Assembly: GCF_020097835.1 (NCBI RefSeq) | Contig: NZ_CP083666.1 | Coordinates: 2,232,001-2,296,000, forward strand | Direction of reading: 5' to 3' | Length of the DNA stretch: 64,000 nucleotides | Source of the DNA: Haloprofundus halobius | GTDB lineage: Archaea; Halobacteriota; Halobacteria; Halobacteriales; Haloferacaceae | Made by a program: the position numbers and the translations under genes | Shown: piece after piece, positions 1-8,079 of the stretch | How positions within the stretch are numbered: the stretch's first letter is position 1 | How the letters are laid out: each line of letters begins with the position of its first letter | Notes under the pieces: generated by a model | Database searches by the model: none | Seen by the model: the letters and a program-made list of their open reading frames with translations, nothing else | What the model was told of the DNA's origin: nothing

Positions 1-677
1 GCCACCTCGACGAACTCTTCGACGCGGATGCCCTCAGCCGCCGCGTCGAGCGCTTCGGCGGACAGCGGCGATTCGTCGCCCATCTCCAACCCGAGGTGGC
101 GCTCGGGGATTTCGAGGTCCTCGCGCGGTGGAATCCGCCCGAAGTACGTCAGGTCGTCGGGGAGCGCCTCGCGGATGCCCGTTTCGTGTCGTCCTTCGTG
201 TGCGCGCGAGGCGAGGACGCCCGCGACGTCGATATCGAGGCCGGCGCGCGCGGCGTACTCGCGGAAGCCGAGCGCCGTCGCGGCGACGCTCTCCATTCCC
301 GCGCTCGCGTCGACGACGAGGGCGACCGGCAGGTCGAGTAACTCGGCGACTTTCGCGGTGCTCGTATCCACCTCGTCGACGCCAGCCCGACTCGTCGTGC
401 TCCCATCGTACAGTCCCATCATCCCTTCGACGACGCAGACGTCGCCCGACCCGCGGGCGTAGTTGCGGCGCATCCCCGCCTCGCCTTCGAGCCACGGGTC
501 GAGCGTTCTGGAGGCGCGCCAGGTCGCCGCCTCGTGGTGACTCGGGTCGATGAAGTCCGGCCCGGCCTTCGCCGGTTGGACGATCCGCCCCGTCCGCTGC
601 AGAGCCCGACAGACGGCCAGCGTCGCGACGGTCTTTCCGACGCCGGAGGCGACCCCGGCGATGACGACTCCGTTCAT
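1..677 (-). CDS. cbiA: Cobyrinic acid a,c-diamide synthase (partial, 3' end off the window)
   Basis: Glutamine- and ATP-dependent amidation of cobyrinic acid (or its hydrogenobyrinate relative) in cobalamin synthesis. About 225 N-terminal codons are present; the coding frame runs off base 1. The protein opens MNGVVIAGVASGVGKT, a P-loop of the dethiobiotin-synthetase/CbiA type, followed by QPAKAGPDFIDPSHH and the CVVEGMMGLYDG segment typical of the N-terminal synthetase domain. The glutaminase domain lies outside the window. Start ATG at 677 places the P-loop at residues 8-15. It sits apart from the main cobalamin operon at 2210-7949 but on the same strand, consistent with shared use. CobQ-type amidases are the alternative; the N-terminal wording favours CbiA. 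Confidence 0.88.
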   Translation of the reverse strand, partial: MNGVVIAGVASGVGKTVATLAVCRALQRTGRIVQPAKAGPDFIDPSHHEAATWRASRTLDPWLEGEAGMRRNYARGSGDVCVVEGMMGLYDGSTTSRAGVDEVDTSTAKVAELLDLPVALVVDASAGMESVAATALGFREYAARAGLDIDVAGVLASRAHEGRHETGIREALPDDLTYFGRIPPREDLEIPERHLGLEMGDESPLSAEALDAAAEGIRVEEFVEV

Positions 678-1034
678 ATTCTATTCAGATAGTTTTACTG
701 CAACTGTATTTGAGTTGTTCGGTGGAGGGGTATTCGGTGAGGTGGTGTTCGAGAAAGTGGTATCCGGGGAGGAACCGACCGCGACTCCCGTGCACACCGA
801 GATGCCTCATCCCCCGCAATCGACTGCGTTGCTCGGTCGCTTCGCTCTCTGCGCTACTCGACCCTCGCACGGAAACGACACGGACGGAGCCGCGCCGTGG
901 CACGCGCCGGCGGTCGGCTCCGTCCGACCGACAGATGCGTGAGGGAGTCGGGCGCGTTCATGCGCCCGACGAGGCTGGGGAGGTCTGAGGTGGTGCTGCG
1001 GTCTCTCGGTGCGCCCGGCAGTCGTGGTCGACTC

Positions 1035-1079
1035 GGACTCCAAGAACTCGGACTCCAAGAACTCGGACTCCAAGAACTC
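1035..1079. repeat. 15-bp tandem repeat, three perfect copies
   Basis: Unit GGACTCCAAGAACTC occurs at 1035-1049, 1050-1064 and 1065-1079 without a mismatch, with a partial unit before it. It lies just upstream of the SDR promoter. If the SDR frame were opened further upstream it would encode repeated DSKNS, but the family starts later, so the repeat is most likely non-coding. Confidence 0.9.
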
Positions 1080-1109
1080 AGACCCAGACCCCACCGAGGC
1101 GACAGTCCC

Positions 1110-1118
1110 GAATATTAT
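1110..1118 (+). promoter_or_regulatory. TATA-like box for the SDR gene
   Basis: GAATATTAT lies about 27-30 nt before the GTG at 1144, the normal spacing for a haloarchaeal leaderless transcript. It supports the GTG start over the longer reading frame. Confidence 0.5.
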
Positions 1119-1143
1119 GTTGTTTCCCCGTGAACTCGATGCC

Positions 1144-1905
1144 GTGCAACTGAATGGACGGACCGCCATCGTCACCGGTGCGGCATCGGGAATAGGCAGA
1201 GCGACCGCTTCGCGACTCGCGGAGGCGGGTGCACACGTCGTCGTCACCGACGTGGACACCCACGGCGGCGAGGAGACGGTCGACCGAATCGAGCGCGACG
1301 GCGGCAGCGCGAAGTTCTCGGAACTCGACGTTCGCGACCGAGAGGCGTTCGTCTCGGTGGTCGAGGCTGTCGACGAGGAGTACGGACTCGACGTACTGGT
1401 CAACAACGCGGGCGTCGGCCACCCCCCGAAACCGGTCGAGGACGTCCCCGAGGCCGAACGCGAGTTCGTCTTCGACGTGAACGTTTCGGGCGTGTGGAAC
1501 GGCTGTGCGGCAGCGCTTCCGACGATGAAAGCCCGCGGCTCGGGCGCTATTGTCAACGTCGCCTCGCTGGCGGGTGTCATCGGGTCGCCGCACCTCGGTG
1601 CGTACTCGCTGTCGAAGGGTGCGGTCGTCAACTTCACCAGAACCGTGGCCGTCGAAGCGGGCTCCAACGGCGTCCGCGCGAACGCGGTCTGCCCCGGATT
1701 CGTCGAGGGTGGGCTCGGCGAGCAGTATTTCGACTCGTTCGAGGACCCCGAAGCGGCCCGTGAACGCGCGCGCCGCGGCTACGCGCTCGGCCGCCTCGGC
1801 GAACTCGACGAAGTCGCTGACGCCATCACGTTCCTCGCCAGCGACGAGGCGTCTTTCATCACTGGCGAGTCGCTGATGGTCGACGGCGGGTTCTCGATTC
1901 AGTGA
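1144..1905 (+). CDS. SDR-family NAD(P)-dependent oxidoreductase
   Basis: Classical short-chain dehydrogenase of about 253 residues. Visible motifs: cofactor glycine motif TGAASGIG near residues 8-15, NNAGV, catalytic Ser region NVASLAG, catalytic YSLSKG (Tyr-x-x-x-Lys), and the C-terminal SFITGESLMVDGG tail typical of 3-oxoacyl-ACP reductase-like SDRs. Start chosen at GTG 1144 because the Rossmann strand follows at once and a TATA-like box lies about 27 nt upstream; ATG 1117 is an in-frame alternative. An even longer frame from 1009 would add a repeat-encoded low-complexity tail and is unlikely. The substrate cannot be told from sequence. Confidence 0.9.
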   Translation: MQLNGRTAIVTGAASGIGRATASRLAEAGAHVVVTDVDTHGGEETVDRIERDGGSAKFSELDVRDREAFVSVVEAVDEEYGLDVLVNNAGVGHPPKPVEDVPEAEREFVFDVNVSGVWNGCAAALPTMKARGSGAIVNVASLAGVIGSPHLGAYSLSKGAVVNFTRTVAVEAGSNGVRANAVCPGFVEGGLGEQYFDSFEDPEAARERARRGYALGRLGELDEVADAITFLASDEASFITGESLMVDGGFSIQ

Positions 1906-1952
1906 CCGCGTAACTCGACGGTCGGCCTCCCGTTCGAGAGAGCCCGATTCGC

Positions 1953-2162
1953 TTACGTCTCGGTTGGATCGTTCTCCATCGATCTCCAGAAGAACGTCGC
2001 GGCGACGACAGCCGAAAAGCCCCACACGAGCGTCTGGGCGGGTTTTCCCTCGATGACGAACAGCCCCGCGATGGCGAGCGCGAGGAAGAACCAGACGATG
2101 TGGAGGAGACGCACGACGTTCATGGCGGTGGTCGATGCTGAGTCGCCGCCAGTCAAATCCAT
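1953..2162 (-). CDS. Small two-helix membrane protein
   Basis: About 69 residues from ATG 2162 (an internal Met follows 14 codons later). Two hydrophobic spans are visible, VVRLLHIVWFFLALAIAGLF and LVWGFSAVVAATFFW, joined by a short loop, with an acidic C-terminus. This is a common design for small haloarchaeal membrane proteins of unknown role. The longer upstream frame is arginine-rich and looks like non-coding read-through. It is convergent with the SDR gene and lies just downstream of cbiZ on the same strand. Confidence 0.6.
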   Translation of the reverse strand: MDLTGGDSASTTAMNVVRLLHIVWFFLALAIAGLFVIEGKPAQTLVWGFSAVVAATFFWRSMENDPTET

Positions 2163-2209
2163 TTCGCTGAGAGGTGACGACTCGACTCGGTGGGTATCCC
2201 GACCCGCGC

Positions 2210-2953
2210 TCACTCGATTTTCGAGACGCTCGCTCGTTCGTCGGTGACGACGCCGTACGGTGCGTCGGCGACGCTCGTCGGCATCCCCTCGTCGGTGTAG
2301 CGCGATTCCAGAGATGCGAGGACGGCGTCGCGCACACACGCTCGCGTCGCTGCGCCGACTTCAGTCGAACTGCCGGTGAATCGCACCGTCTCGCCCGCTG
2401 GGTCACAGCCGACGACGACGGCGTCGCTCGTCGTTCCTGGGACGTTCGCGAGCGCGAGAAGCGTCGCCGCCTTCGCCTCCGCGACGAGAGCGAGAAGGTT
2501 CGCCAGCGCGCCAGGTTCGAGCGCGCGCGTCGTCCCGACGAGGAGGTTCACCGTGCCGGGACGGGGCGGCGAGTCGGCGTCGTCGGCGACGGGTTCTGCG
2601 CTGGACTTCGCGACGCTCTCCTCGACGTCGACCGGCAACGCCGCCGGGTTCGAGACGCCCGCCGTCGCGACGACCTCGACCGAACCGAGTCGCGCCCGCC
2701 GCGCGTGGCGCATCTCCACACCGGTGAGAAGCGTCGGCCCGTCGTCGTCGAAGCCGACCGCATCGCGTCGCTCGCGGGCGAACGCCGCGAGGTCGGTACG
2801 CGAGAATCCGTCGGGGACGGTGACGTTGTACGCTGCGGACGCGCGCGACTCGCCGCCGTCGAACCCCGAGGAGAGCCAGCGCGTCCCCGGACGGGAGAAA
2901 CGGAGCACGCCGTCTCGGACCGTCGTCTCGAATCCCGTGACCGAGTCAGACAT
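2210..2953 (-). CDS. cbiZ: Adenosylcobinamide amidohydrolase
   Basis: CbiZ cleaves the aminopropanol linker of adenosylcobinamide to give adenosylcobyric acid, which lets archaea salvage exogenous corrinoids. The 247-residue protein has typical CbiZ features: an N-terminal beta region with LSSGFDGGE, the NLLVGT and LANLLALVAEAKAATL segments, and TSDAVVVGC near residues 185-195. It is the last gene of the cobalamin operon; its ATG at 2953 overlaps the 3' end of cobD by 8 nt, so the two are probably translationally coupled. Confidence 0.9.
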   Translation of the reverse strand: MSDSVTGFETTVRDGVLRFSRPGTRWLSSGFDGGESRASAAYNVTVPDGFSRTDLAAFARERRDAVGFDDDGPTLLTGVEMRHARRARLGSVEVVATAGVSNPAALPVDVEESVAKSSAEPVADDADSPPRPGTVNLLVGTTRALEPGALANLLALVAEAKAATLLALANVPGTTSDAVVVGCDPAGETVRFTGSSTEVGAATRACVRDAVLASLESRYTDEGMPTSVADAPYGVVTDERASVSKIE

Positions 2954-3962
2954 CCGCCAGCGCGTCGAGCAGTCGGTCGTTCTCGTGTTCGCGCTTGACC
3001 GCGACGCGGACGTGCGAGTCGAGGCCGCGGAACGTCGTCGCGTCGCGGACGGCGATACCCTCGGCGCGGACGGCGTCGACGACGTCCGCCACCTCTCGGC
3101 GCCCGACGTCGAAAAGGAGGTATGGCGCGTCGGAGGGGTAAACGTTGAACTGCCGCGAGAGCGACGCTCGCATCCGTTCGCGCTCGCGGGCGACCCGTTC
3201 TCTGGTCGCCTCGACGAACTCGGTCTGTTTGAGACAGTACGTGCCGACCTCCGCAGCGGGCGTCCCGAGCGACCACGCCATCCGTGCGGTGTCGAGTCGA
3301 GTACGAAGGTCGCCGACCGCGGCGGCGAACCCGACCCGGAGGCCGGGCAGGCCGTACATCTTCGTCAGCGAGCGCACGACGACGACGCCCGGTTCGCCGG
3401 CCATGCTCGGAAGCGGGGTGAAGTCGAGAAACGCCTCGTCGACGAGCAGCGTCGTGTCGGTCTCCCGGCAGCGGGCGGCAAAGGAGCGGAGGCGGTCAGG
3501 GTCGGCGGCCTCGCCGGTCGGGTTGTTCGGCGTGCAAACGACGACGACGGCGTAGTCGATGGGGTCGGCGTCGAGCAGTTCGTCGTAGTGCAGAAATCTC
3601 GGGTCGCCGCCCTGTAGTCGCACCTCGCGGGCGTACTCGCCGAAACTCGGCGCGGGAATCAACACCCGGTCGTCGGGGCGGACCGTCACCGAGAGCGCGA
3701 GGCGAATCGCCGCGAGTCCCCCCGGCGTCGGAATCACCGACCGCGGTTCGCAGTCGACGGTTTCGGCCGCCGCGGTGCGGAACTCGCAGTAGTCGGCGGG
3801 GTAGCGCCGAGCGACCGACAGCGCCGCGTCGTAGACGCCGACGACGCCCGGCGGTCGCTCCGGGTTCGTGTTGGCGCTGAAATCCAGAACGGTCGGGTCG
3901 TCTACGCCACCGTGCGGCACGCGCTCGACGGATTCGACGGCCTCAGGGTCCATGTGCAACAC
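2946..3962 (-). CDS. cobD: Threonine-phosphate decarboxylase (PLP-dependent)
   Basis: Makes (R)-1-amino-2-propanol O-phosphate, the linker joining cobyric acid to the nucleotide loop. The 338-residue class I/II aminotransferase-fold protein shows [12 protein letters not shown] near the N-terminus, CTPNNPTGE, the LVDEAFLDF strand, and the PLP-binding Lys in [17 protein letters not shown]. Histidinol-phosphate aminotransferase is the close alternative; context in a cobalamin operon decides. It overlaps cbiZ downstream and cobT-like upstream (3943) by a few bases. Confidence 0.9.
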   Translation of the reverse strand: MLHMDPEAVESVERVPHGGVDDPTVLDFSANTNPERPPGVVGVYDAALSVARRYPADYCEFRTAAAETVDCEPRSVIPTPGGLAAIRLALSVTVRPDDRVLIPAPSFGEYAREVRLQGGDPRFLHYDELLDADPIDYAVVVVCTPNNPTGEAADPDRLRSFAARCRETDTTLLVDEAFLDFTPLPSMAGEPGVVVVRSLTKMYGLPGLRVGFAAAVGDLRTRLDTARMAWSLGTPAAEVGTYCLKQTEFVEATRERVARERERMRASLSRQFNVYPSDAPYLLFDVGRREVADVVDAVRAEGIAVRDATTFRGLDSHVRVAVKREHENDRLLDALADV

Positions 3963-4932
3963 CCGCAGCGTCGACTACCTTAACTGTTTGTTCGGCGATG
4001 TGTTTTAACTCGCCCGCCCGGTCGGCGAGCAGCAGCGCGCCGCCCATCCCCGCGCCTTCCTTCCCCTCGCCCGCCGCGTATCGGGCGAGCGCGTCGTCGC
4101 GCTCGCCGAACCCGGGGTCGGTGACCGCGAGGTCCACGTCGAGCGATCCGGCCGCGTCGTCGAGGGCGGGGACGTCGGCGGCGAGATAGCTCGTCGTCGC
4201 CAGCGTCAGCGGCCCGGTGACGCCCTCGTGACGGACGAGGGCGGCGGCCGTGAGCAGCTGCGTGCCGCCGCCGAGAATCACGTCCTTGCCGGCGTCGAGC
4301 GCACCCGCGACGAGTCCGGCGACGACGGCCAACACCGGGTCGCCCATCGCCCGCACGGCCAACAGGGGTTCGTAGGCGAACTCGCCGGCTTCGATGCCGC
4401 TGGCGTCGAGTCCCTCGGCCACGACGGACTCCTTGAGTGTCATCGGGTTCTCGGGGAACGACGAGGAGACGGTCCACACCTCGCCGAGCGCGCGGAGCGT
4501 TCCGAGTGCCGTGGTCGTCCCGCCGGGAATCGTCTCGCCGACGACGAGTTCGTCGTCGGGCACACTCCGACCGAACTGCCGGGCGGCGAGAAACGCCCCC
4601 GGCGCGGTCGGCACCGGGTCGGCCTCGCGGATGTCGCGACCGCGCTTCGCGCCGACGCTCACCGTCGGCGCGCCCGTCGGAACCGAGAGGCCGGCGTCGA
4701 CGGCGAGGAAGTCGAGGTCCAGTCGCTCCCGAACCGCCCGCGTCACGGCCGCCGGCGTGGGACACCCCGTCGGACTCACCGGCAGTTCGGGCGCGCGGAC
4801 GAGCGAGCCGTACTCGACGAGTTCGAGGTCGGCGCTCGGCGTGTGCGCCAAGAGGGCCGAATCCGCTCCGGCGGCGCTGATACCGTCGATTTTCGCGGTG
4901 TCGGTCGCGCCGGCGACGAGTATCAGTCGCAC
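3943..4932 (-). CDS. cobT: Archaeal nicotinate-nucleotide-dimethylbenzimidazole phosphoribosyltransferase-like protein
   Basis: CobT-like protein that activates the lower-ligand base as its riboside phosphate for nucleotide-loop assembly. About 329 residues from GTG 4932, opening [22 protein letters not shown], a start typical of the archaeal branch. Also visible: [26 protein letters not shown], and the glycine-rich [16 protein letters not shown]. The frame stays open well upstream, but that stretch is arginine-rich shadow of cobY. The GTG overlaps the cobY stop by 10 nt, and the 3' end overlaps cobD by 20 nt. Archaeal members are divergent from bacterial CobT, so the exact base used is not determined. 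Confidence 0.85.
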   Translation of the reverse strand: MRLILVAGATDTAKIDGISAAGADSALLAHTPSADLELVEYGSLVRAPELPVSPTGCPTPAAVTRAVRERLDLDFLAVDAGLSVPTGAPTVSVGAKRGRDIREADPVPTAPGAFLAARQFGRSVPDDELVVGETIPGGTTTALGTLRALGEVWTVSSSFPENPMTLKESVVAEGLDASGIEAGEFAYEPLLAVRAMGDPVLAVVAGLVAGALDAGKDVILGGGTQLLTAAALVRHEGVTGPLTLATTSYLAADVPALDDAAGSLDVDLAVTDPGFGERDDALARYAAGEGKEGAGMGGALLLADRAGELKHIAEQTVKVVDAAGVAHGP

Positions 4933-5573
4933 AGCGCCTCCGCGAGAGCGATGTCCGGCGGGCGGTTCACGTTCACGGCGAGTCGGGCGTCGTAGCTCAC
5001 GTGTACAATCTCCTCTCCGGGGGCGACGACGTTTAGCCCCGTCGGAGCGAGATTCCGGCTCTCCGATTCGAACGCCGTGTCCGCACTCGCTCCGAGACGC
5101 CGTTTCAGGGCTGTCGGGACGCAGACGGCGACCGACCGGGCGTCGACAGTACCGTCGCCGTCGCGACCCTCGCGACTGGACCCGTCGCCGTCGCTCGCGG
5201 CGGCGACGACTTCGTTCACGTGGTCGGCGGCGAGCAGCGGTAGGTCGGCGGCGACAGTAACGACCGGTACTCCCACGGTTTCGAGCGCGAAATCGAGATC
5301 CTCGACGTAGCCGTCGCCGGAGGCGTCGAGAATCGTCACCGCGGATGCGTCGACGTCGGCGCCCCCCGAATCGGCGTCGGCGACGGCCGCGAGATACTCG
5401 CGCGTCTGCGGCGCGTGCGGCGAGACGACCGCGTAGACGGCGTCGACGCGACTCCCCGACAGCGCCGCGAGCACGCGGTCGACCATCGGCGTCCCCGCGA
5501 CTTCGACGAGCGGTTTCTCTGTCTCGCCGCCGAGTCGCGTCCCCCGTCCGCCGCACATCAGAAGAGCGTCCAC
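4923..5573 (-). CDS. cobY: GTP:adenosylcobinamide-phosphate guanylyltransferase
   Basis: Archaeal, non-orthologous replacement of the CobU nucleotidyltransferase; forms adenosylcobinamide-GDP. The 216-residue protein from GTG 5573 opens with the nucleotidyltransferase signature [17 protein letters not shown] and has the Mg-binding [13 protein letters not shown] strand. A GGDGDGS-type acidic insertion near residues 135-150 is low-complexity. It overlaps cobS (stop at 5558) by 16 nt, so translation is probably coupled. A MobA-like molybdenum enzyme is the structural cousin, excluded by context. Confidence 0.9.
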   Translation of the reverse strand: MDALLMCGGRGTRLGGETEKPLVEVAGTPMVDRVLAALSGSRVDAVYAVVSPHAPQTREYLAAVADADSGGADVDASAVTILDASGDGYVEDLDFALETVGVPVVTVAADLPLLAADHVNEVVAAASDGDGSSREGRDGDGTVDARSVAVCVPTALKRRLGASADTAFESESRNLAPTGLNVVAPGEEIVHVSYDARLAVNVNRPPDIALAEALCD

Positions 5574-6325
5574 GCGACCACCCCCGCGTGCAGACCGACG
5601 ACGCGCCCGAGTTCGTTCGTCGCGCCGAGGGCGTCGCCCGACACCCCGCCGACCGCACCCTGCGCCCACCGCCGGACGAGTAGTGCGACGGCCGGACCCG
5701 ACAGCAGCGCGCAGGCGAGCGCGAGCGTCGCCGACGACGGCGCAGCGACGAGCACAGGAAGCGCCGCGGCAGCGACGGGTAACAGCCCCGCGGCGTCGTT
5801 CTCGGCGACGACCGCCGAGCCGAGACCCTCGTGCGGCGACTCTCCGAGGCAGACCAACAGCGCCATCCCTCCTTTCGCTCCGACCTCGGCGGCGACGACG
5901 ATTCGGACGGCGACGACCGGGTTCGCCGTCGAGGTGGCGACGCCGAACGCGCCGAGCGCGAGGCCGACGACCGACAGCGCGAGCGCGAGCGCGCCGCCGA
6001 CACCGGTCTGGGAGTCCTTCATCACCTCGCGGCGGCGCTCCGCGTCGCCGTGGACCGCCGCCGCGTCGCCGACGTCGGCGAGGCCGTCGGCGTGGGCGAC
6101 ACCCGTCACGAGATAGAGCGTGCCGAGGTAGAGCGCGGCGACGGTGCCGGGTTGCGGCACGGCGGAGAGCAGGATGAACGGCAGCGCCGCCAGCGCGCCG
6201 ACGAGGTAGCCGACGAGCGGGAACGCCGCCGGAGTCGTCCGGAAGGCGTGCCACTCGCGTTCACCGCCGCCGACCGGCAGGCGGGTGAGGAACGCGACGC
6301 CGCCGCGGAGCGCGCTCAGAACCAC
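5558..6325 (-). CDS. cobS: Adenosylcobinamide-GDP ribazoletransferase (cobalamin synthase)
   Basis: Integral membrane enzyme that joins adenosylcobinamide-GDP to alpha-ribazole (phosphate). About 255 residues from GTG 6325. The opening [13 protein letters not shown] is characteristic, followed by [11 protein letters not shown], the acidic [14 protein letters not shown] motif and [10 protein letters not shown], all typical of CobS. Five or six hydrophobic spans follow. The start overlaps the cbiB stop (6316) by 10 nt. CobS product dephosphorylation is a step for which no classic phosphatase is visible nearby apart from the HAD protein at 7275-7901. Confidence 0.92.
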   Translation of the reverse strand: MVLSALRGGVAFLTRLPVGGGEREWHAFRTTPAAFPLVGYLVGALAALPFILLSAVPQPGTVAALYLGTLYLVTGVAHADGLADVGDAAAVHGDAERRREVMKDSQTGVGGALALALSVVGLALGAFGVATSTANPVVAVRIVVAAEVGAKGGMALLVCLGESPHEGLGSAVVAENDAAGLLPVAAAALPVLVAAPSSATLALACALLSGPAVALLVRRWAQGAVGGVSGDALGATNELGRVVGLHAGVVAWTLF

Positions 6326-7275
6326 GTCAACACCTCCGAGGTGAGCGAGACGATGTCGACGAAGGTGGTATCGGCGAACAGCGCCGCCACGAACGCGAGA
6401 CCCCACGCGAACACGCCCGCGACGCCGACGATGCGGATACCGTGGGTGGCGTCTGCAGGCGTCGGCAGCGCGACGTTGGGGTTCAGCACGTAGACGCCCG
6501 GTTTGTCGAGACGGACGTCGAGTGCTGCCGCGAGCGTCGCCATCGGCCATCCGGAGTTCGGCGACGGCGGTTCGCGTACCCACTCGCTCGCGCGCGTGAG
6601 CGCACCCACGTCACCCGCAGCGAGCGCGATAAGGACGGCGCTGACGCGCGCGGGGGGCCACATCACTACGTCATCGAGTCGTGCGGACGCCCACCCGACC
6701 GGTTTGTGCCGGTAGCCGAGCATCGAATCGAGCGTGTTCACCGCCTTGACCCACGCCGCCGCCCCGGCCGCCAGCGACGGAGACAGCGGCACGAACACCG
6801 CGAACGCCAGAATCGGAGCGACGAGTCCGTCCGCGAGGTTCTCGGCGACGCTCTCGACGGCCGCGCTCCGGAGTTCGCCCGACGAGAGATTTTCGGGGTC
6901 GCGCCCCGCCAGCGCCCGGAGCTGTCGACGCGCCGCCTCGCTGTCGCTGTCGCTGTCGGCGACGACGCGCCGGGCCGCGTCCAGGAGCATCCGAAGACTC
7001 GTCGTCGAGAAGAGGACGAGAGAGACGGCGACGAGCGCCAGCGCCGGATGGACGGCGGCGGCGAGTCGAACGGTACCGGCGACGACGACGGCGGCGAAGA
7101 GCGGAAGCAACGAGGCGGCGGCGACGCCGACGAGCGTGGGACGTCCCCACTCGCGGTCGACGGGAGCGACGAGGCGGCCGAAGAGGGCGACCGGATGGAT
7201 TCGGGTCGGCGGTTCACGGAGGATCCAGTCGAGCACGGCCGCGAGCACGACTGCTCCGCCCGCGGCCATCGACAT
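6316..7275 (-). CDS. cbiB: Adenosylcobinamide-phosphate synthase
   Basis: Membrane protein attaching aminopropanol phosphate to adenosylcobyric acid. About 319 residues from ATG 7275 (a second ATG follows two codons later). Family marks: LDWILREPPTRIHPVALFG near the N-terminus, ESVAENLADGLVAPILAF, LDSMLGYRHKP, and PSPNSGWPMATLAAAL. Several transmembrane spans. The ATG shares one base with the TGA of the upstream HAD gene (TGATG), a coupled arrangement. The C-terminus overlaps cobS. Confidence 0.92.
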   Translation of the reverse strand: MSMAAGGAVVLAAVLDWILREPPTRIHPVALFGRLVAPVDREWGRPTLVGVAAASLLPLFAAVVVAGTVRLAAAVHPALALVAVSLVLFSTTSLRMLLDAARRVVADSDSDSEAARRQLRALAGRDPENLSSGELRSAAVESVAENLADGLVAPILAFAVFVPLSPSLAAGAAAWVKAVNTLDSMLGYRHKPVGWASARLDDVVMWPPARVSAVLIALAAGDVGALTRASEWVREPPSPNSGWPMATLAAALDVRLDKPGVYVLNPNVALPTPADATHGIRIVGVAGVFAWGLAFVAALFADTTFVDIVSLTSEVLTWF

Positions 7276-7901
7276 CAGTCTCCCCTCCGCTCGAACCGTG
7301 TCACGAGCGCGGCCAGCGACGTCTCCGTCACGTCGACGAACTCCCCGCCGACGGCTTCGACGCCGCCGTCGGTTCGCGCGTCGTCGCCGACGTGCACGAG
7401 CTCCTCGGCGGAGGCGCCGAGCGCCTCGGCAACCGCCTCGAACGCCCGCGCGTCGGGTTTCCGCCACCCGCAGGCGACGCTCGTCACCGTCGCGCCGAAC
7501 GCGTCGTTCGGCACGTCCGAGCGGATGAGCGCCCGGCGAGCGAGTTCGGGAACGCTACAGTTCGACAGCAGACCGACGGGGCCGCGCTCGGCGGCGACGG
7601 TGACGGCCGCCACCGCACCCGGTCGCGTCTGTACGTCGGGGTCGAACGCGTTGACGACGGCGCGACGCGCGGCGTTGTTCGGCGCGTCGACGCCGCGACT
7701 CCCGAGGGCGGCGCTGACGTGCGCCGGAAGCGGGACTTCGGCCCCCTCAGGCGCGTCGATGTGGACCTCGCGGTACGCGTCGCCCCAGTCGTCGGGGACG
7801 GTGACGCCGACACGGTCGAGCTCGACGGCGACGGCCGCTGCGGGGTCGGCCGGAAGCGAAGCCTCAACGAGCGTTCCGAAGAGGTCGAACGTTACTGCCA
7901 C
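7275..7901 (-). CDS. HAD-superfamily hydrolase at the head of the cobalamin operon
   Basis: Phosphatase-like protein with HAD motif I FDLFGTL (nucleophile and acid/base positions D and, unusually for the second, G-T as in DLFGT), motif II in VGLLSNCS, motif III Lys in CGWRKPDARAF, and motif IV HVGDDARTDGG. Start placed at GTG 7901 so that motif I begins near residue 5, as in relatives; a GTG at 7949 in the same frame would add 16 residues. First gene of the operon and coupled to cbiB through TGATG. Its position makes it a candidate for the missing alpha-ribazole phosphate or cobalamin-phosphate phosphatase, an inference only. Confidence 0.82.
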   Translation of the reverse strand: MAVTFDLFGTLVEASLPADPAAAVAVELDRVGVTVPDDWGDAYREVHIDAPEGAEVPLPAHVSAALGSRGVDAPNNAARRAVVNAFDPDVQTRPGAVAAVTVAAERGPVGLLSNCSVPELARRALIRSDVPNDAFGATVTSVACGWRKPDARAFEAVAEALGASAEELVHVGDDARTDGGVEAVGGEFVDVTETSLAALVTRFERRGD

Positions 7902-8079
7902 TGGACTGTGATTGGTCAAATCCGACTTGAAGATACTGATGCCACCCACCGTGCCTCACTGTTGCGAACGTGTCCGGCGGATAGACAGAGCGTCGGTACA
8001 GACACGTTCGGCGCACAATATTCCAAAACAATACATGTGAATCTTAATCAATGGATGCTCCGATACGTTTACCAGGTAG

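Larger units (their letters stand above)
678..1143. other. Intergenic region with a 15-bp triplet repeat
   Basis: A 466-bp divergent gap between cbiA and the SDR gene. The first 40 bases are AT-rich and probably hold the cbiA promoter (AATACAG-like box on the minus strand near 701-710). The middle is ordinary GC-rich DNA with no credible gene. The end carries a perfect tandem repeat at 1035-1079 and the SDR promoter. Open frames read through it in several frames, but none shows a recognisable domain. Confidence 0.6.

Noticed and set aside
1035-1079. Possible CRISPR-like array
   Set aside because: The units are contiguous with no spacers, and no cas genes are present.
1009-1143. N-terminal extension of the SDR protein encoding DSKNS repeats
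   Set aside because: SDRs start just before the Rossmann strand, a TATA-like box sits inside the extension, and the repeat is low-complexity. It is treated as non-coding DNA.
4933-6003. Long arginine-rich frame upstream of the cobT-like gene
   Set aside because: It is antisense or off-frame shadow of cobY and cobS with no family similarity; GC-rich genomes give many such open frames.
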